Part shown: piece after piece, positions 9,739 through 18,657 of the stretch
How positions within the stretch are numbered: the first letter of the stretch is position 1
Layout: each line of letters starts with the position of its first letter
Source of the DNA: Nitzschia sp. DOCU1
Taxonomy: Eukaryota > Bacillariophyta > Bacillariophyceae > Bacillariales > Bacillariaceae
Assembly (NCBI GenBank): GCA_951394045.1
Contig: OX595995.1
Coordinates: forward strand, 992,001 to 1,056,000
Direction of reading: 5' to 3'
DNA length: 64,000 bases
Program-made: the position numbers and the translations under genes
The notes under the pieces: model-generated
What the model was told of the DNA's origin: nothing
The model's database searches: none
The model's input: the letters and a program-made list of their open reading frames with translations, nothing else

Positions 9739-11310
9739 TTAGGCTGCGCATGACTCGTCCCGCTTCCAATCCAACAAACAAATCTGCATGAGCTCTTTCA
9801 ACATTTCCTTGGTCGTCGCTTGACTCATTTTTGTATTATCAACGATGTCTTGGACTGTAAAGAAGCGATCCCGGCTGCGTCCGCTAAAAACATATCGCAG
9901 CCCACTAGACCATTTTGATGGTAAAAGCTGCTGCTCGTCATCGCTCTGCCCAGTCACAGCCACAATACCAATATCCAGCTCTTCCAGCATTATTCTTTGA
10001 TGCGGGAATCGTCGATAGGAAAGATGATCCAGGTCTTGCATATCTCCGCTAGAAGGGCACCGATGCGTTTCTTTCAGGCGCCCCATCACCATTTTGTATC
10101 GATAGAGACTGACGGTCTCTTCAAAGATAGGTTTCGACTCATCAAGAAGCGAGAGAAGAAAAGTCTGCAGTTGAGGGCTTGATGTCATTTCATTCGTTAC
10201 CAATTCTTGTGCATGTTGACGTAGGTTGTCCAGAAAACCCGACAGTAAATCATCATTGTCGATAGAATAGCCGATCTCACGAAGCGACGTCATTGGTAAC
10301 TGACTCTCGAGTTTTTTGTTCTTGCTCACCAGCTTCGAAAGACGTGCAGAGTAGTACTTTGTTTCAGTTTCTGCCATGTCTTGAAAGAATAGTCCCCACG
10401 TGAACTGCTGACGAATCAACGAAATGGTCAGATGCATCGAGTACTGTTGGTCCTTGCCGTCTTGGGCGTCGGCTTCGGCGTAGTGGATTGTCCCCAAAGG
10501 AGCATAGAACAAGTCGCCAGGTCGAAACGTGAACTCGGTGCAGTTTCCAAAGTCCTCTCCATGTTGAAAAATTCCTAGCTTCTTGTGACCTTCCCGAAAA
10601 TGATCGTAAATGTCAACCTCCCGCTGCTCGCAAACAGTCCATGTCTTGCTCCCTTCCAGCTGTATCACCAAAATGTCATGCCAATCAAAGTGCGGATCAA
10701 AGCCCATGGACCCTGCCGGTGTCAAATACGAGTTTGCACCCGAAAATACCTCCAACTCGTCTTCTAGCTCTGCCGACAATGTGCGGATGGGTTCGTGGCG
10801 ATGCTGCAAATGATGCATCACGACTGTGGCGCCTTCTCCGAGATTCTTTTCGACATCCTCCCAGACTCCCGGTTTTCGAGACTCAAAATAGACTTTTCCT
10901 GACTTGACAATTTTAATATCTTTCTCGGAGAAACAGTGAATATAGACTGACAAATGAGACCTGAAAAAGCATGTCGAAAAATCTGAAAGTCGGTCGACGT
11001 AAAACTTGAAGCATTTACCTTCTTCATATACCCAGGGCGTTCCGCCTCGTTTCTTCATGTACTCTTTGGATAAGTCAAAGGACCACCACAATTCCGAAGA
11101 AATATTATTATTGGAGGACGCAGGAAAGAAAAAGGGTTTGTCGCCTCCCCACACCGTTGTCATGAACTCTTTGGCCTTTTCTGGACTTCCCAAAAGCCTG
11201 GCCATGCCACGGTTCTCATCCTCCGAACTGCTCGTCTCGACGGCTCCAGCTCTCCAAAGGATCACGACTGCAAGCACTGTAACGAATACCGGGCGTGTTT
11301 TAGTAGTCAT
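9739..11310 (-). CDS. JmjC/cupin 2-oxoglutarate oxygenase, RIOX-like, with signal peptide
   Basis: 523 aa from the ATG at 11310 (a longer open frame to 11559 has low-complexity extra residues). It starts with a signal peptide, PVFVTVLAVVILWRAGAVE. The core matches the ribosomal oxygenase (MINA/NO66, cupin_4) plan. An EKDIKIVKSG segment precedes the double-stranded beta-helix. The iron site is PHFDWHDILVIQLEGSKTW (HxD near residue 205), and the distal His lies in GTIHYAEA (near 275). The C-terminal half is helical and ends in a winged-helix-like region. RIOX enzymes hydroxylate histidine in ribosomal proteins in the nucleolus or mitochondria. A secretory signal is unexpected for that role, so the target here may differ. 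The gene is divergent from the Mpo1-like gene. Confidence 0.75.
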   Translation of the reverse strand: MTTKTRPVFVTVLAVVILWRAGAVETSSSEDENRGMARLLGSPEKAKEFMTTVWGGDKPFFFPASSNNNISSELWWSFDLSKEYMKKRGGTPWVYEEGKCFKFYVDRLSDFSTCFFRSHLSVYIHCFSEKDIKIVKSGKVYFESRKPGVWEDVEKNLGEGATVVMHHLQHRHEPIRTLSAELEDELEVFSGANSYLTPAGSMGFDPHFDWHDILVIQLEGSKTWTVCEQREVDIYDHFREGHKKLGIFQHGEDFGNCTEFTFRPGDLFYAPLGTIHYAEADAQDGKDQQYSMHLTISLIRQQFTWGLFFQDMAETETKYYSARLSKLVSKNKKLESQLPMTSLREIGYSIDNDDLLSGFLDNLRQHAQELVTNEMTSSPQLQTFLLSLLDESKPIFEETVSLYRYKMVMGRLKETHRCPSSGDMQDLDHLSYRRFPHQRIMLEELDIGIVAVTGQSDDEQQLLPSKWSSGLRYVFSGRSRDRFFTVQDIVDNTKMSQATTKEMLKELMQICLLDWKRDESCAA

Positions 11311-11720
11311 TTGAGCGTGTGGTAAAGGGGAATTATCTTTAGAGTTGCCTTGCGGAATACTGACAACTACTTCCTTTAGGGCAAGGTCATGGCAATTTGG
11401 GTCGGCGTGAAATTTTGGGTGCACCGAGAATGAAAAATGACCTTCCGAGGTGACAACTATGACAGCTTCTGTCCGTCCATCCGTCAGAGCGATACCGCGC
11501 GAAATGACAACTATGACTACAATGTCAAACGCGGGCGACAATACCGGTATCGCGCGCATTCGCCAAAGGACCGCAACACGCGGAATTCAAACGAGGCTCT
11601 CTTGAATTGTTGCAGGAAATCTTTTCTCGACATCCACTTCATTTCCATCAACCGTCTTGAGCACTGATTCCGATACACGTTCCATCTTCGATAAAGCATC
11701 ACTCCATAGAAAACAAGAAA
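11311..11720. promoter_or_regulatory. Divergent promoter region with a 13-bp direct repeat
   Basis: Head-to-head upstream region of the cupin oxygenase and the Mpo1-like gene. The 13-mer tgacaactatgac occurs at 11451-11463 and again at 11505-11517, with a related tgacaactac near 11358. The repeat could be a binding site for a shared regulator; this is inference. Confidence 0.3.
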
Positions 11721-12425
11721 ATGACGAATGCAAGTTTGTTGGCCGCCCATGCTTTTGCGTCTGCTGGCTTGACGATTGTCCTTGAAGCAGCGGTTGGATT
11801 TCGGGATGCCAGTGACGCGCTCGCCTTTTACGGTGTGTATCACCGCGAGCCAAGGAATCAACTGATTCATTTCTTTGGCGTTCCTGGCATTCTTTGGTCC
11901 ATGATTATATTCATGACGCATCTGCCGATTCCTTACTTTGGTCGTCTAGCCCAAGAGAGCTTGCACAAGGATTACCAGTTAACGTACGGGTTGGTGTTGA
12001 CACTCTTCTACGTGCTATTCTACCTTCAGATCGATCCTGTGGGTGGAACGCTCTATGCACCAATGTTGTATGCAATGTATATATCTGCTGTGTACATGCA
12101 TCGGGACGATCAAAAGAAATCGGGCGGCAAGTCTTGGGCAGGAACCGGGCGGCTCTTGACGTTTGCATTTATCGTGCATGTCCTGAGCTGGTATGTGCAG
12201 ATCCATCTCGGACACAAAATCTTTGAAGGAGCACAGCCGGCCGTCATGCAGTCCCTCGGTGGAGCTTTGACTGTGGCTCCACTCTTTGCCTTTTACGAAG
12301 GACTTTGGCTGGCTGGAATCAACAAAGGTCTCCAGAATGAAACATTGGCTTTAGTGGACAAGTACACGGTGGAGTTGTGCTCTTCAGGACTACAGATGCG
12401 AGTCTGCGAATCGCTATCTCGGTGA
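11721..12425 (+). CDS. Mpo1-like (DUF962) 2-hydroxy fatty acid dioxygenase
   Basis: 234 aa from the ATG at 11721. The protein has several hydrophobic helices and the signature motifs of the DUF962/Mpo1 (yeast YGL010w) family. YHREPRNQLIHFFGVP (about residues 41-56) and HVLSWYVQIHLGHKIFEG (about 153-170) supply the conserved histidines that bind Fe2+ in Mpo1. Mpo1 converts 2-hydroxy fatty acids derived from phytosphingosine to shorter odd-chain acids by alpha-oxidation in the ER membrane. The fit along the length is good. Upstream spacing to the divergent cupin gene is about 0.4 kb. No intron is needed. Confidence 0.85.
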   Translation: MTNASLLAAHAFASAGLTIVLEAAVGFRDASDALAFYGVYHREPRNQLIHFFGVPGILWSMIIFMTHLPIPYFGRLAQESLHKDYQLTYGLVLTLFYVLFYLQIDPVGGTLYAPMLYAMYISAVYMHRDDQKKSGGKSWAGTGRLLTFAFIVHVLSWYVQIHLGHKIFEGAQPAVMQSLGGALTVAPLFAFYEGLWLAGINKGLQNETLALVDKYTVELCSSGLQMRVCESLSR

Positions 12426-12575
12426 TCTTAGGGGAGGTATTAAAGTATGCAACTTCTGGTCTGGAAAAATTGAATGTTATGACAGAATTACAGAATGTAG
12501 AGTACGGTGGTACGAAAACTTCTGAACAAAATTGAACCACCACGTCCTACGCACACAATCGATTAGGTCGCGACA

Positions 12576-13853
12576 TCACGTTCCATGCAGCAAAGTCGAG
12601 GAGTTTCGTAGAAAATAGAATAACGCACTAGCCTTTCGCGTGGCCTTTTGTTTCCGGAGCTTATTTTCTTGAAATGGGCCTTGGACGGACTGCTCCGATA
12701 TCTTCATGCATCGTTCCAACATTGACGGCCACAGCGCCAACGGAAACCCGTCGTCTCGCAGTAATAGGCGATTAGATCGGTTGAGATTTAGACAGTGTTG
12801 TATTCTCGGCTCCCATTCAAAAAGATCCAGGCACAGCAGACGCCAGTTGTTCTCTAGTCCCTCTACGAGAGCATCCGAAAGATCTTTGCGCAGGACGCCC
12901 GATCCCGTACGAATTTGAAGAAGACGTAAACCTTTATAACGCGGCAAGTTTGCTGCAATAGTCCCTTTGATTCCATCGCTGGTAAAAGCATTGAAACGAA
13001 GGTCCACGTCGATGATCGTAGAGTTTTCACAGAGCATATCGGATATCACTCGAAGATGTTCATTCTGGAGGTTGTTATTCCTCATCCGCAACGCGTTCAA
13101 TGTTCTGTTTGACCGTAGTGATGATAGAAGAGCCGAGAAGGATTCAGCAGTGATTCCCCCTTCTTGATGACTAACATCAATCTCAATTAGGGAAGAGTTG
13201 GCTCGCTGGAGTAAGGACACGAGGGCTTCCATGCTTCTGTTCTGGCACTTGTTTCCGTCTATTGATAATTTCTTTAAATGTTGATTGGTTGCAACCGACT
13301 TGAGGATGCATGATACATGGTCGTCATCCAACGAACAATTCGACATTCGAATGGTCGTCAAGGATCGGTTGGACCGAAAAGCCCCCGCCAATTCCGCGAC
13401 TGCTTCTGGCTCCACACGAGCACAGCAAAGACTGAATGAGTCTATAATTTCGTTTCTCGCGAGGTAATTCGCCAGTACCGAGCCATGTTCCATGGTGACT
13501 GCCATATTTTCAAAAGATACCTCTTGTAAAGTGGCGCTGGAAAGAATCTCAAAGGGCGTCGATCTGGGTGGTTCCAGTTGGTCCTCATAGTATCGGAATT
13601 CATCCACATTGTCAATCGCGTGGATCACATCACGGATTGCTCCTCGGCACATGCTAAGAGACACTCTTTCCCATCGTCGATCTTCTTGCTCGGCATGGCT
13701 GGAGAAAATATCCTTCACGGCCTTTACCAGCAAGCAATCAAAGTTGATGCCGACAAAGTGAAGTTTTGTAAACTTTGGCGTTCGTCTAGCTTGTTCGAGA
13801 CGGCAAAGGATCTCGCCAGACCCGAAATCTCCTCGGATACGTAGCTCTGCCAT
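12576..13853 (-). CDS. Ribonuclease-inhibitor-like LRR protein
   Basis: 425 aa from the ATG at 13853. Residues about 130-340 contain repeated 28-residue RNI-type leucine-rich repeats (SLTTIRMSNCSLDDDHV, LKKLSIDGNKCQ, LIEIDVSHQEGGI, LNALRMRNNNLQNEHL, IIDVDLRFNAFTSDGI). A distinctive end follows with LNRSNRLLL and FPLALWPSMLERC. I recall this LWP..L.R type ending in large stramenopile/diatom LRR families. No kinase, NACHT or membrane segment is visible. A protein-interaction role is all that can be said. Confidence 0.72.
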   Translation of the reverse strand: MAELRIRGDFGSGEILCRLEQARRTPKFTKLHFVGINFDCLLVKAVKDIFSSHAEQEDRRWERVSLSMCRGAIRDVIHAIDNVDEFRYYEDQLEPPRSTPFEILSSATLQEVSFENMAVTMEHGSVLANYLARNEIIDSFSLCCARVEPEAVAELAGAFRSNRSLTTIRMSNCSLDDDHVSCILKSVATNQHLKKLSIDGNKCQNRSMEALVSLLQRANSSLIEIDVSHQEGGITAESFSALLSSLRSNRTLNALRMRNNNLQNEHLRVISDMLCENSTIIDVDLRFNAFTSDGIKGTIAANLPRYKGLRLLQIRTGSGVLRKDLSDALVEGLENNWRLLCLDLFEWEPRIQHCLNLNRSNRLLLRDDGFPLALWPSMLERCMKISEQSVQGPFQENKLRKQKATRKASALFYFLRNSSTLLHGT

Positions 13854-14587
13854 GATGGAGAACTAAGTGAAATGAAGAAATGCTGTGTAGAAGAGGCGAG
13901 GTTTTTGCCATCACAACAGATAGGGGTTGGAGCGTTGCCTTTGGCAGGTTGTTCTGATTGAGAGATTCTGCGTTGGAACGAATTATTGAAGCGATTCGCT
14001 TCTAGCAGAGTTAAACGTGCCCAACGTCACTATAACGAAAGACTGGCCTAAGTAAAACACCGGTGATATAACGTCATTATTGTGACCTGACCCAACGCGC
14101 AAACTATCGTAATCTTTGACTGATGGCATCGGAGAAACAGTGTCTTGCGCGTCATATCGGGCTTATTCATAAATCTCATACTATTGGCCATTTTTATGAG
14201 GTCCGAACCCATCAGCTTTACCGCCAAAATTACATAGGGGCGAATTTCAATATACTTAACTGGTCGGATTTCTTTCCATGTTATTATTGTTTCAACGACA
14301 AGTCTGTCGAGCCCAATTAAATAATTGAACGTGCTATCGGAATTTTTGGGGCTTCTTCCCGAGAAAGTTGCCACGAATACTATGGCAGAAACATGTGCTT
14401 GCAACCAAAAGATCCCGGTGTCGACGGCGAAAGATTTCCTTTACAAGATTCGATAAGATCACATTGTCAACGTGCCTGCCTTGGATCAACTTTTCCCGCC
14501 AAGTGCACCAAAGGACGATAGTTTTGAAAAGCTTGTCATTCTTTGGTACGATCTCTTTCGGGTACAAATTGAAAGAGGACAACGACG
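13854..14587. other. Intergenic 0.7 kb with an E2F-like site before the next gene
   Basis: No credible gene; the minus-strand frame 14048-14404 has no domain or signal. TTTCCCGC (14492-14499), an exact match to the E2F consensus TTTSSCGC, lies about 90 bp before the start at 14588. The stretch between two divergent genes presumably holds both promoters. Confidence 0.35.
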
Positions 14588-16345
14588 ATGGGAAATGTAC
14601 ATGCCTTCGCCCATCGGGTGACTGCCGTCTCGGTGGCATGCCTTGCTACGCTAGCTCTAGTGTTTGCAGTCTTGAGCGGCTTCAATTGCAACTATATCAA
14701 GATCAATCCCATGCCGGGTCGGCAGGTCATGACACCGGACGGGCTAGAATTCTCGAATAGCACGTCGACGTCCATAGGTGTCCAGTGCGATTCACCATTC
14801 TACACAGAAGAGGATCGGATGTGGAACCTGAGCCAAACGTTTCTATACATCGGGCTTGCCTTTGGATCTTTGACTACTTTGATGGCATGGGGGTTGTGTG
14901 TGCTTGTTCCTCCTAGCCCTCTGACCTGGCGCAGCTTGTCTGTGTTGGCAGCTTGCACTGCTGTCTTGGAAGTGCCCATCTTTTTGATCTTTGAAAGTAT
15001 GCCATGCAACATGGACATTGGACGTCAGACTTGCAGCATCGGCACCGGTGCCTATTTTAACGTTGCTAGCATCGCGCTGTTTGTCGTCATGACCTTGTGG
15101 ACGCAATGTCTCAATCCTCCGGACTGGACCAAGGAGACGGAAGCTTGGCGCGTGAAGGATGGCCACGGCATGAAGATTGGTGAGATTTCTATTCCTTCGG
15201 GTGGGGACAGTCGTGATGAAAATGGTACTGAAGAGGAGTCCTTTCCAAGAGACATGCCTCCCTTGGAGGTGACTCGTGGATCACCACCCCGCGCTCCGGC
15301 ATATTGGAACGTCCAGCCGAAGCGCCCAGAGTCAGCGATTCCATTTGATGAGCAGCATTACCGTGAAGAACAATACCGCATGGCACTCGATGTTGATAAT
15401 CACTTTGCCCATGAAGCGGATAATGAATGTGGCGCAGTCTATATTAATGATGAGCCAGAGGAACAGGAAGTCACAAAAAGTCGATCGCTCTGGGGCATGA
15501 TCCGAGGACGTAGCGGTTCCAGGTCGCATGATAGTAGATCTAGACCGTCAAATAGCCGGACTTCGGAAGGAGAGGAAATCATGTATGAGGAGGAATCAGG
15601 CGCCCAAAGCACGAGAACTCCAGCATCTAGCATTCGCCAAGTGTACCCAATTCAGGGACCATTTTCGCCCAATGACCCAGAAGAAGTGGAAATCCCTCCA
15701 TACGATGTCAACCGAGACAGGTCCATGATGGATACCGAAACCGACGACGATGAGGATTCGGGGCGGAAAGACAGAGATGGACTCGTTCGAAAGGGTGCTG
15801 CCGTCGTGATTGCTTCCCTTCGCGATACGACCAACTCGATGCGCACTTCATTGCGAAAGTCTCTAAGTAAGAATGAGAGCATTGCCGAGCCCGGTAGAAA
15901 GAATGGCCGTGGATTGAAGGTGACGATCATTTGCCCTGATGGCACCACGGAAATGGCCAAGGTAGGGGGCGGCTCTAGAAGCGCCAACAGTGTCTCCCAA
16001 AACTCGATTGCTAATAGCGCAGGACAGCCGGCAAGCGCCACTGAACAGCCGGTGGACAAGACGGCGCAAATGGGATCACGAGATTTTGTTTTGACACACA
16101 GCATTCCGCGCAGGCCTTCGGCTCCGCCTAGGGACAGTGTAAGCGAGGATCTCAGCGCCAACATCATCAGTCGTCTTCGACAAGAGAAAGGTCAAACGAA
16201 AAAACAAAAGGGTACTCCTGTGCAATCCTTTTCGATCCGAGCAGCGAGCTATGATGTGAGCGAAATAACACCCGGTCCCGCTGATGAGCAAATGAAGGAC
16301 GAAACCATGGCCATTTTGGAAGACTTGGCTCAACTCGAGTTATAG
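14588..16345 (+). CDS. Four-transmembrane protein with long acidic/phosphosite-rich tail
   Basis: 585 aa from the ATG at 14588. Residues 1-180 hold four hydrophobic helices: near 12-32, 80-105 (FLYIGLAFGSLTTLMAWGLC), 115-137 and 157-175. A lumenal loop between helices 1 and 2 has Cys residues (FNCNYI, VQCDSP). The layout recalls claudin-like tetraspan proteins and a lineage of four-TM proteins in diatoms, but I cannot name the family. The 400-residue tail is hydrophilic, rich in Ser, Arg, Glu and Asp, with an RSGSRSHDSRSRPSNSR patch and a conserved-looking short segment GLKVTIICPDGTTEMAKV. The function is unknown. Confidence 0.6.
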   Translation: MGNVHAFAHRVTAVSVACLATLALVFAVLSGFNCNYIKINPMPGRQVMTPDGLEFSNSTSTSIGVQCDSPFYTEEDRMWNLSQTFLYIGLAFGSLTTLMAWGLCVLVPPSPLTWRSLSVLAACTAVLEVPIFLIFESMPCNMDIGRQTCSIGTGAYFNVASIALFVVMTLWTQCLNPPDWTKETEAWRVKDGHGMKIGEISIPSGGDSRDENGTEEESFPRDMPPLEVTRGSPPRAPAYWNVQPKRPESAIPFDEQHYREEQYRMALDVDNHFAHEADNECGAVYINDEPEEQEVTKSRSLWGMIRGRSGSRSHDSRSRPSNSRTSEGEEIMYEEESGAQSTRTPASSIRQVYPIQGPFSPNDPEEVEIPPYDVNRDRSMMDTETDDDEDSGRKDRDGLVRKGAAVVIASLRDTTNSMRTSLRKSLSKNESIAEPGRKNGRGLKVTIICPDGTTEMAKVGGGSRSANSVSQNSIANSAGQPASATEQPVDKTAQMGSRDFVLTHSIPRRPSAPPRDSVSEDLSANIISRLRQEKGQTKKQKGTPVQSFSIRAASYDVSEITPGPADEQMKDETMAILEDLAQLEL

Positions 16346-16645
16346 ACATCTCCTGGTGCCGGCCTGAATAATGATCGGCATGCTGGAACAATGGACGAGT
16401 AGTCCTGCCAGCGTTTGACTCCTTACTACCTTGCACTCTTCTTTTTGGGTGGCCATTTCTACGCCCTCTCTTTCAATGGCTCCAACTATTAGACTGGTGT
16501 CTGGCACTCCAATGCACACAACATCATCATAGTGAGCGTAATTTCTGTATACTAGAATCTATCTTGAATGAAAAATGCACAACTTTTAGCAGTACAAACG
16601 CTTATATACGTGTTCTGGTACTGTAACCATGGGTTCGTCGCCTTG
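16346..16645. other. Convergent intergenic region, nothing recognised
   Basis: 300 bp between two convergent genes; only 3' ends are expected. Confidence 0.4.
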
Positions 16646-18075
16646 TTACTTGGATTCTTCGTCGCCCTCGCCGAGGCGCTTCATCACTTGCTTGTACATG
16701 TACTCGTAGCACGAGTCCTTGAGCTTTGTGTTTTTGGCAGAACTAAAATGCTTCATGTCCATGGCTTCATAGTCAGCTTTTTTGTTCGTGATCGACTCCC
16801 GTTTAATCCAAGCGTTACTATTCTTTCGACTTCCCGCCACAGTAACCGTCCGGCCATCAATGCCCTCGTATTTGCCTGCCGTAACCTTTTGAAAACGTTC
16901 TCCCAAATCTTTCATAAACAACATCATGGCAGCCTTGGTGACACCTGGCCCCGAAATGTAGGGAACATATTGCGTTCCAATCTCATCCACCATACTCGTC
17001 AATCGTGATAAACATTGCGTCATGGCTATAAACATAATGGGATGATGGGGAGCGGACGCCATGAAGTATTGGCTGAGGACGCCGATGCGTTCCACCACGA
17101 ACCACGCTTCGTCACTATCTTCAATAATGGTGCCATTCTTGAATTCTTTTCCTGGAGCATTGTCAATATCTGCAGCAATGGAAAACGCACAAGGTAGTCG
17201 CAACAAACAAGTCAGATCCATTTCGTCATTATCCTATATCCTAGGACGAATAGGAATATCAGGGCCGCTGTGGGACCGAGTACCGAGTGTTTGTCAACAC
17301 AAACGTACTAGTACGTACCTGTATAGATCCCCCCATATTCCCACAATACGAGATACCGCCAGATATCCGCTTTGGCAGCCCCCGATATACTACATTCTTG
17401 AACCGTTTGTAGATGCGGAAAGGTTGGAGAGAATTTTGACAATAGCCGGTCGACTGCTGCGTCATCGTGAAAATAGACGGAATAACCCTCAAAGGTCCAT
17501 TGAAGAATATTTGTCAAAACTCTGGTAGTGATACACCGTGATTTGGAGGTCATGTGAATAATCTTGGGAATGTGACGTTGAGGAGGATGCGTGATGGATT
17601 CCTCCAAAATAATGGAATGAAACAAGGACATTTGGAATTTTTTGTGAGTGGTGGTGCAATCTTGTGGATCGGGGCTAGTTTCTACCAGATCCTTCAATGG
17701 AATCGGATCGGAAAAACGCGGGGCTCGCAAATCCTGAAATTCATTGTCGGTGGAAAAGACGGTCGGTTGTTTCGCATAGAGAGGCAAGTGGCGCCGTAAG
17801 GCCGCTTCACGTGCCGACTTTGTGGTTGTCTCGGTGGACAGAGTGACGTTGGATGCCAAACGAATGATCGAATCCGCTGAATCGTTGCTACTGTTGTCGT
17901 CCGAGAGCAACAACAAATCTAACCATTGATTCGTCGTAGCCGACCACGTGGCAATGGAAAAGAGCAAGTGACCTAACAAACCCATCAGGATCAGGACCTT
18001 GCCAATCACGGAGCGACGCCCAACGGATCCGGCTTTCTCGGATTGCTTTCCATTTCGACTGCTAGACGCGTTCAT
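16646..18075 (-). CDS. GT32 (OCH1-like, DXD) glycosyltransferase, copy 1, two exons
   Basis: Exon 1 is 18075-17319 and exon 2 is 17169-16646 (426 aa). The 149-nt intron (17318-17170) has GTACGT and GCAG ends. Exon lengths sum to whole codons, and splicing yields GGIYTDIDNAPG, the DxD nucleotide-sugar/metal motif, whose first Asp codon is split by the intron. The protein is type II: a helix at about residues 25-45, a stem, then IPKIIHMTSKSRC (start of the GT32 fold) and GAAKADIWRYLVLWEYGGIY. Family members add mannose or galactose in the Golgi or act on sphingolipids, so glycan synthesis is likely. Copy 2 lies 3.9 kb to the right on the same strand with the same intron position. Confidence 0.82.
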
Positions 18076-18657
18076 AACTACAAGGAATCAGTCGATGACT
18101 GTTCTTGAGTGTCGTTGTGTTAGTCTTCCATTTTCTACCAGTCACAAGATGATTCTAGCATCATCATTGTGCTCGCTTTTGAATCATCTATCCTTCCAGG
18201 AACTACAACATAACCTCTCTGTGAAAAAAAGGCAGGGCAAGCTGAAAGCAAGCAAGAAAGGCGGACGATGACTGCCTCGGCCGGCGCGACATGGACGGTC
18301 ACCAGACGCCCGCGTATGGACGTAGTGATGACGAACGCTCCTCTTGACCTCGTCACGCTCAAGCATCACGAGCCCCCCAAAGCGTGTCGGAAGCAGACAT
18401 GCGCGCGCGCCGGAAACGATCCACGAAAAAGTGCTTGCGCTTTTGTGATGACCTCATCCCACGAGATCCATCATGGGTGTAGCAAATGAGGGATGTGTCA
18501 ATGACATGTGTACTGTGCAACATTTGCATCACACTCTCTACACTAAACGTTAGCAAGCCACTATCTTTCTGGGTGGAACAACAATTCACGACATCCACTA
18601 GGGGCGAGGCTTTTTGGGGCTTGCACACATACAATCACCATGTCATCATCCGAGGGT
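18076..18657. other. Intergenic 0.6 kb, nothing recognised
   Basis: This lies between the 5' end of GT32 copy 1 and the 3' end of the repeat protein. No gene, repeat or RNA structure is evident. Confidence 0.4.

Noticed and set aside
14048..14404. 118-codon minus-strand frame
   Set aside because: No domain, biased composition and no supporting neighbour; probably chance.
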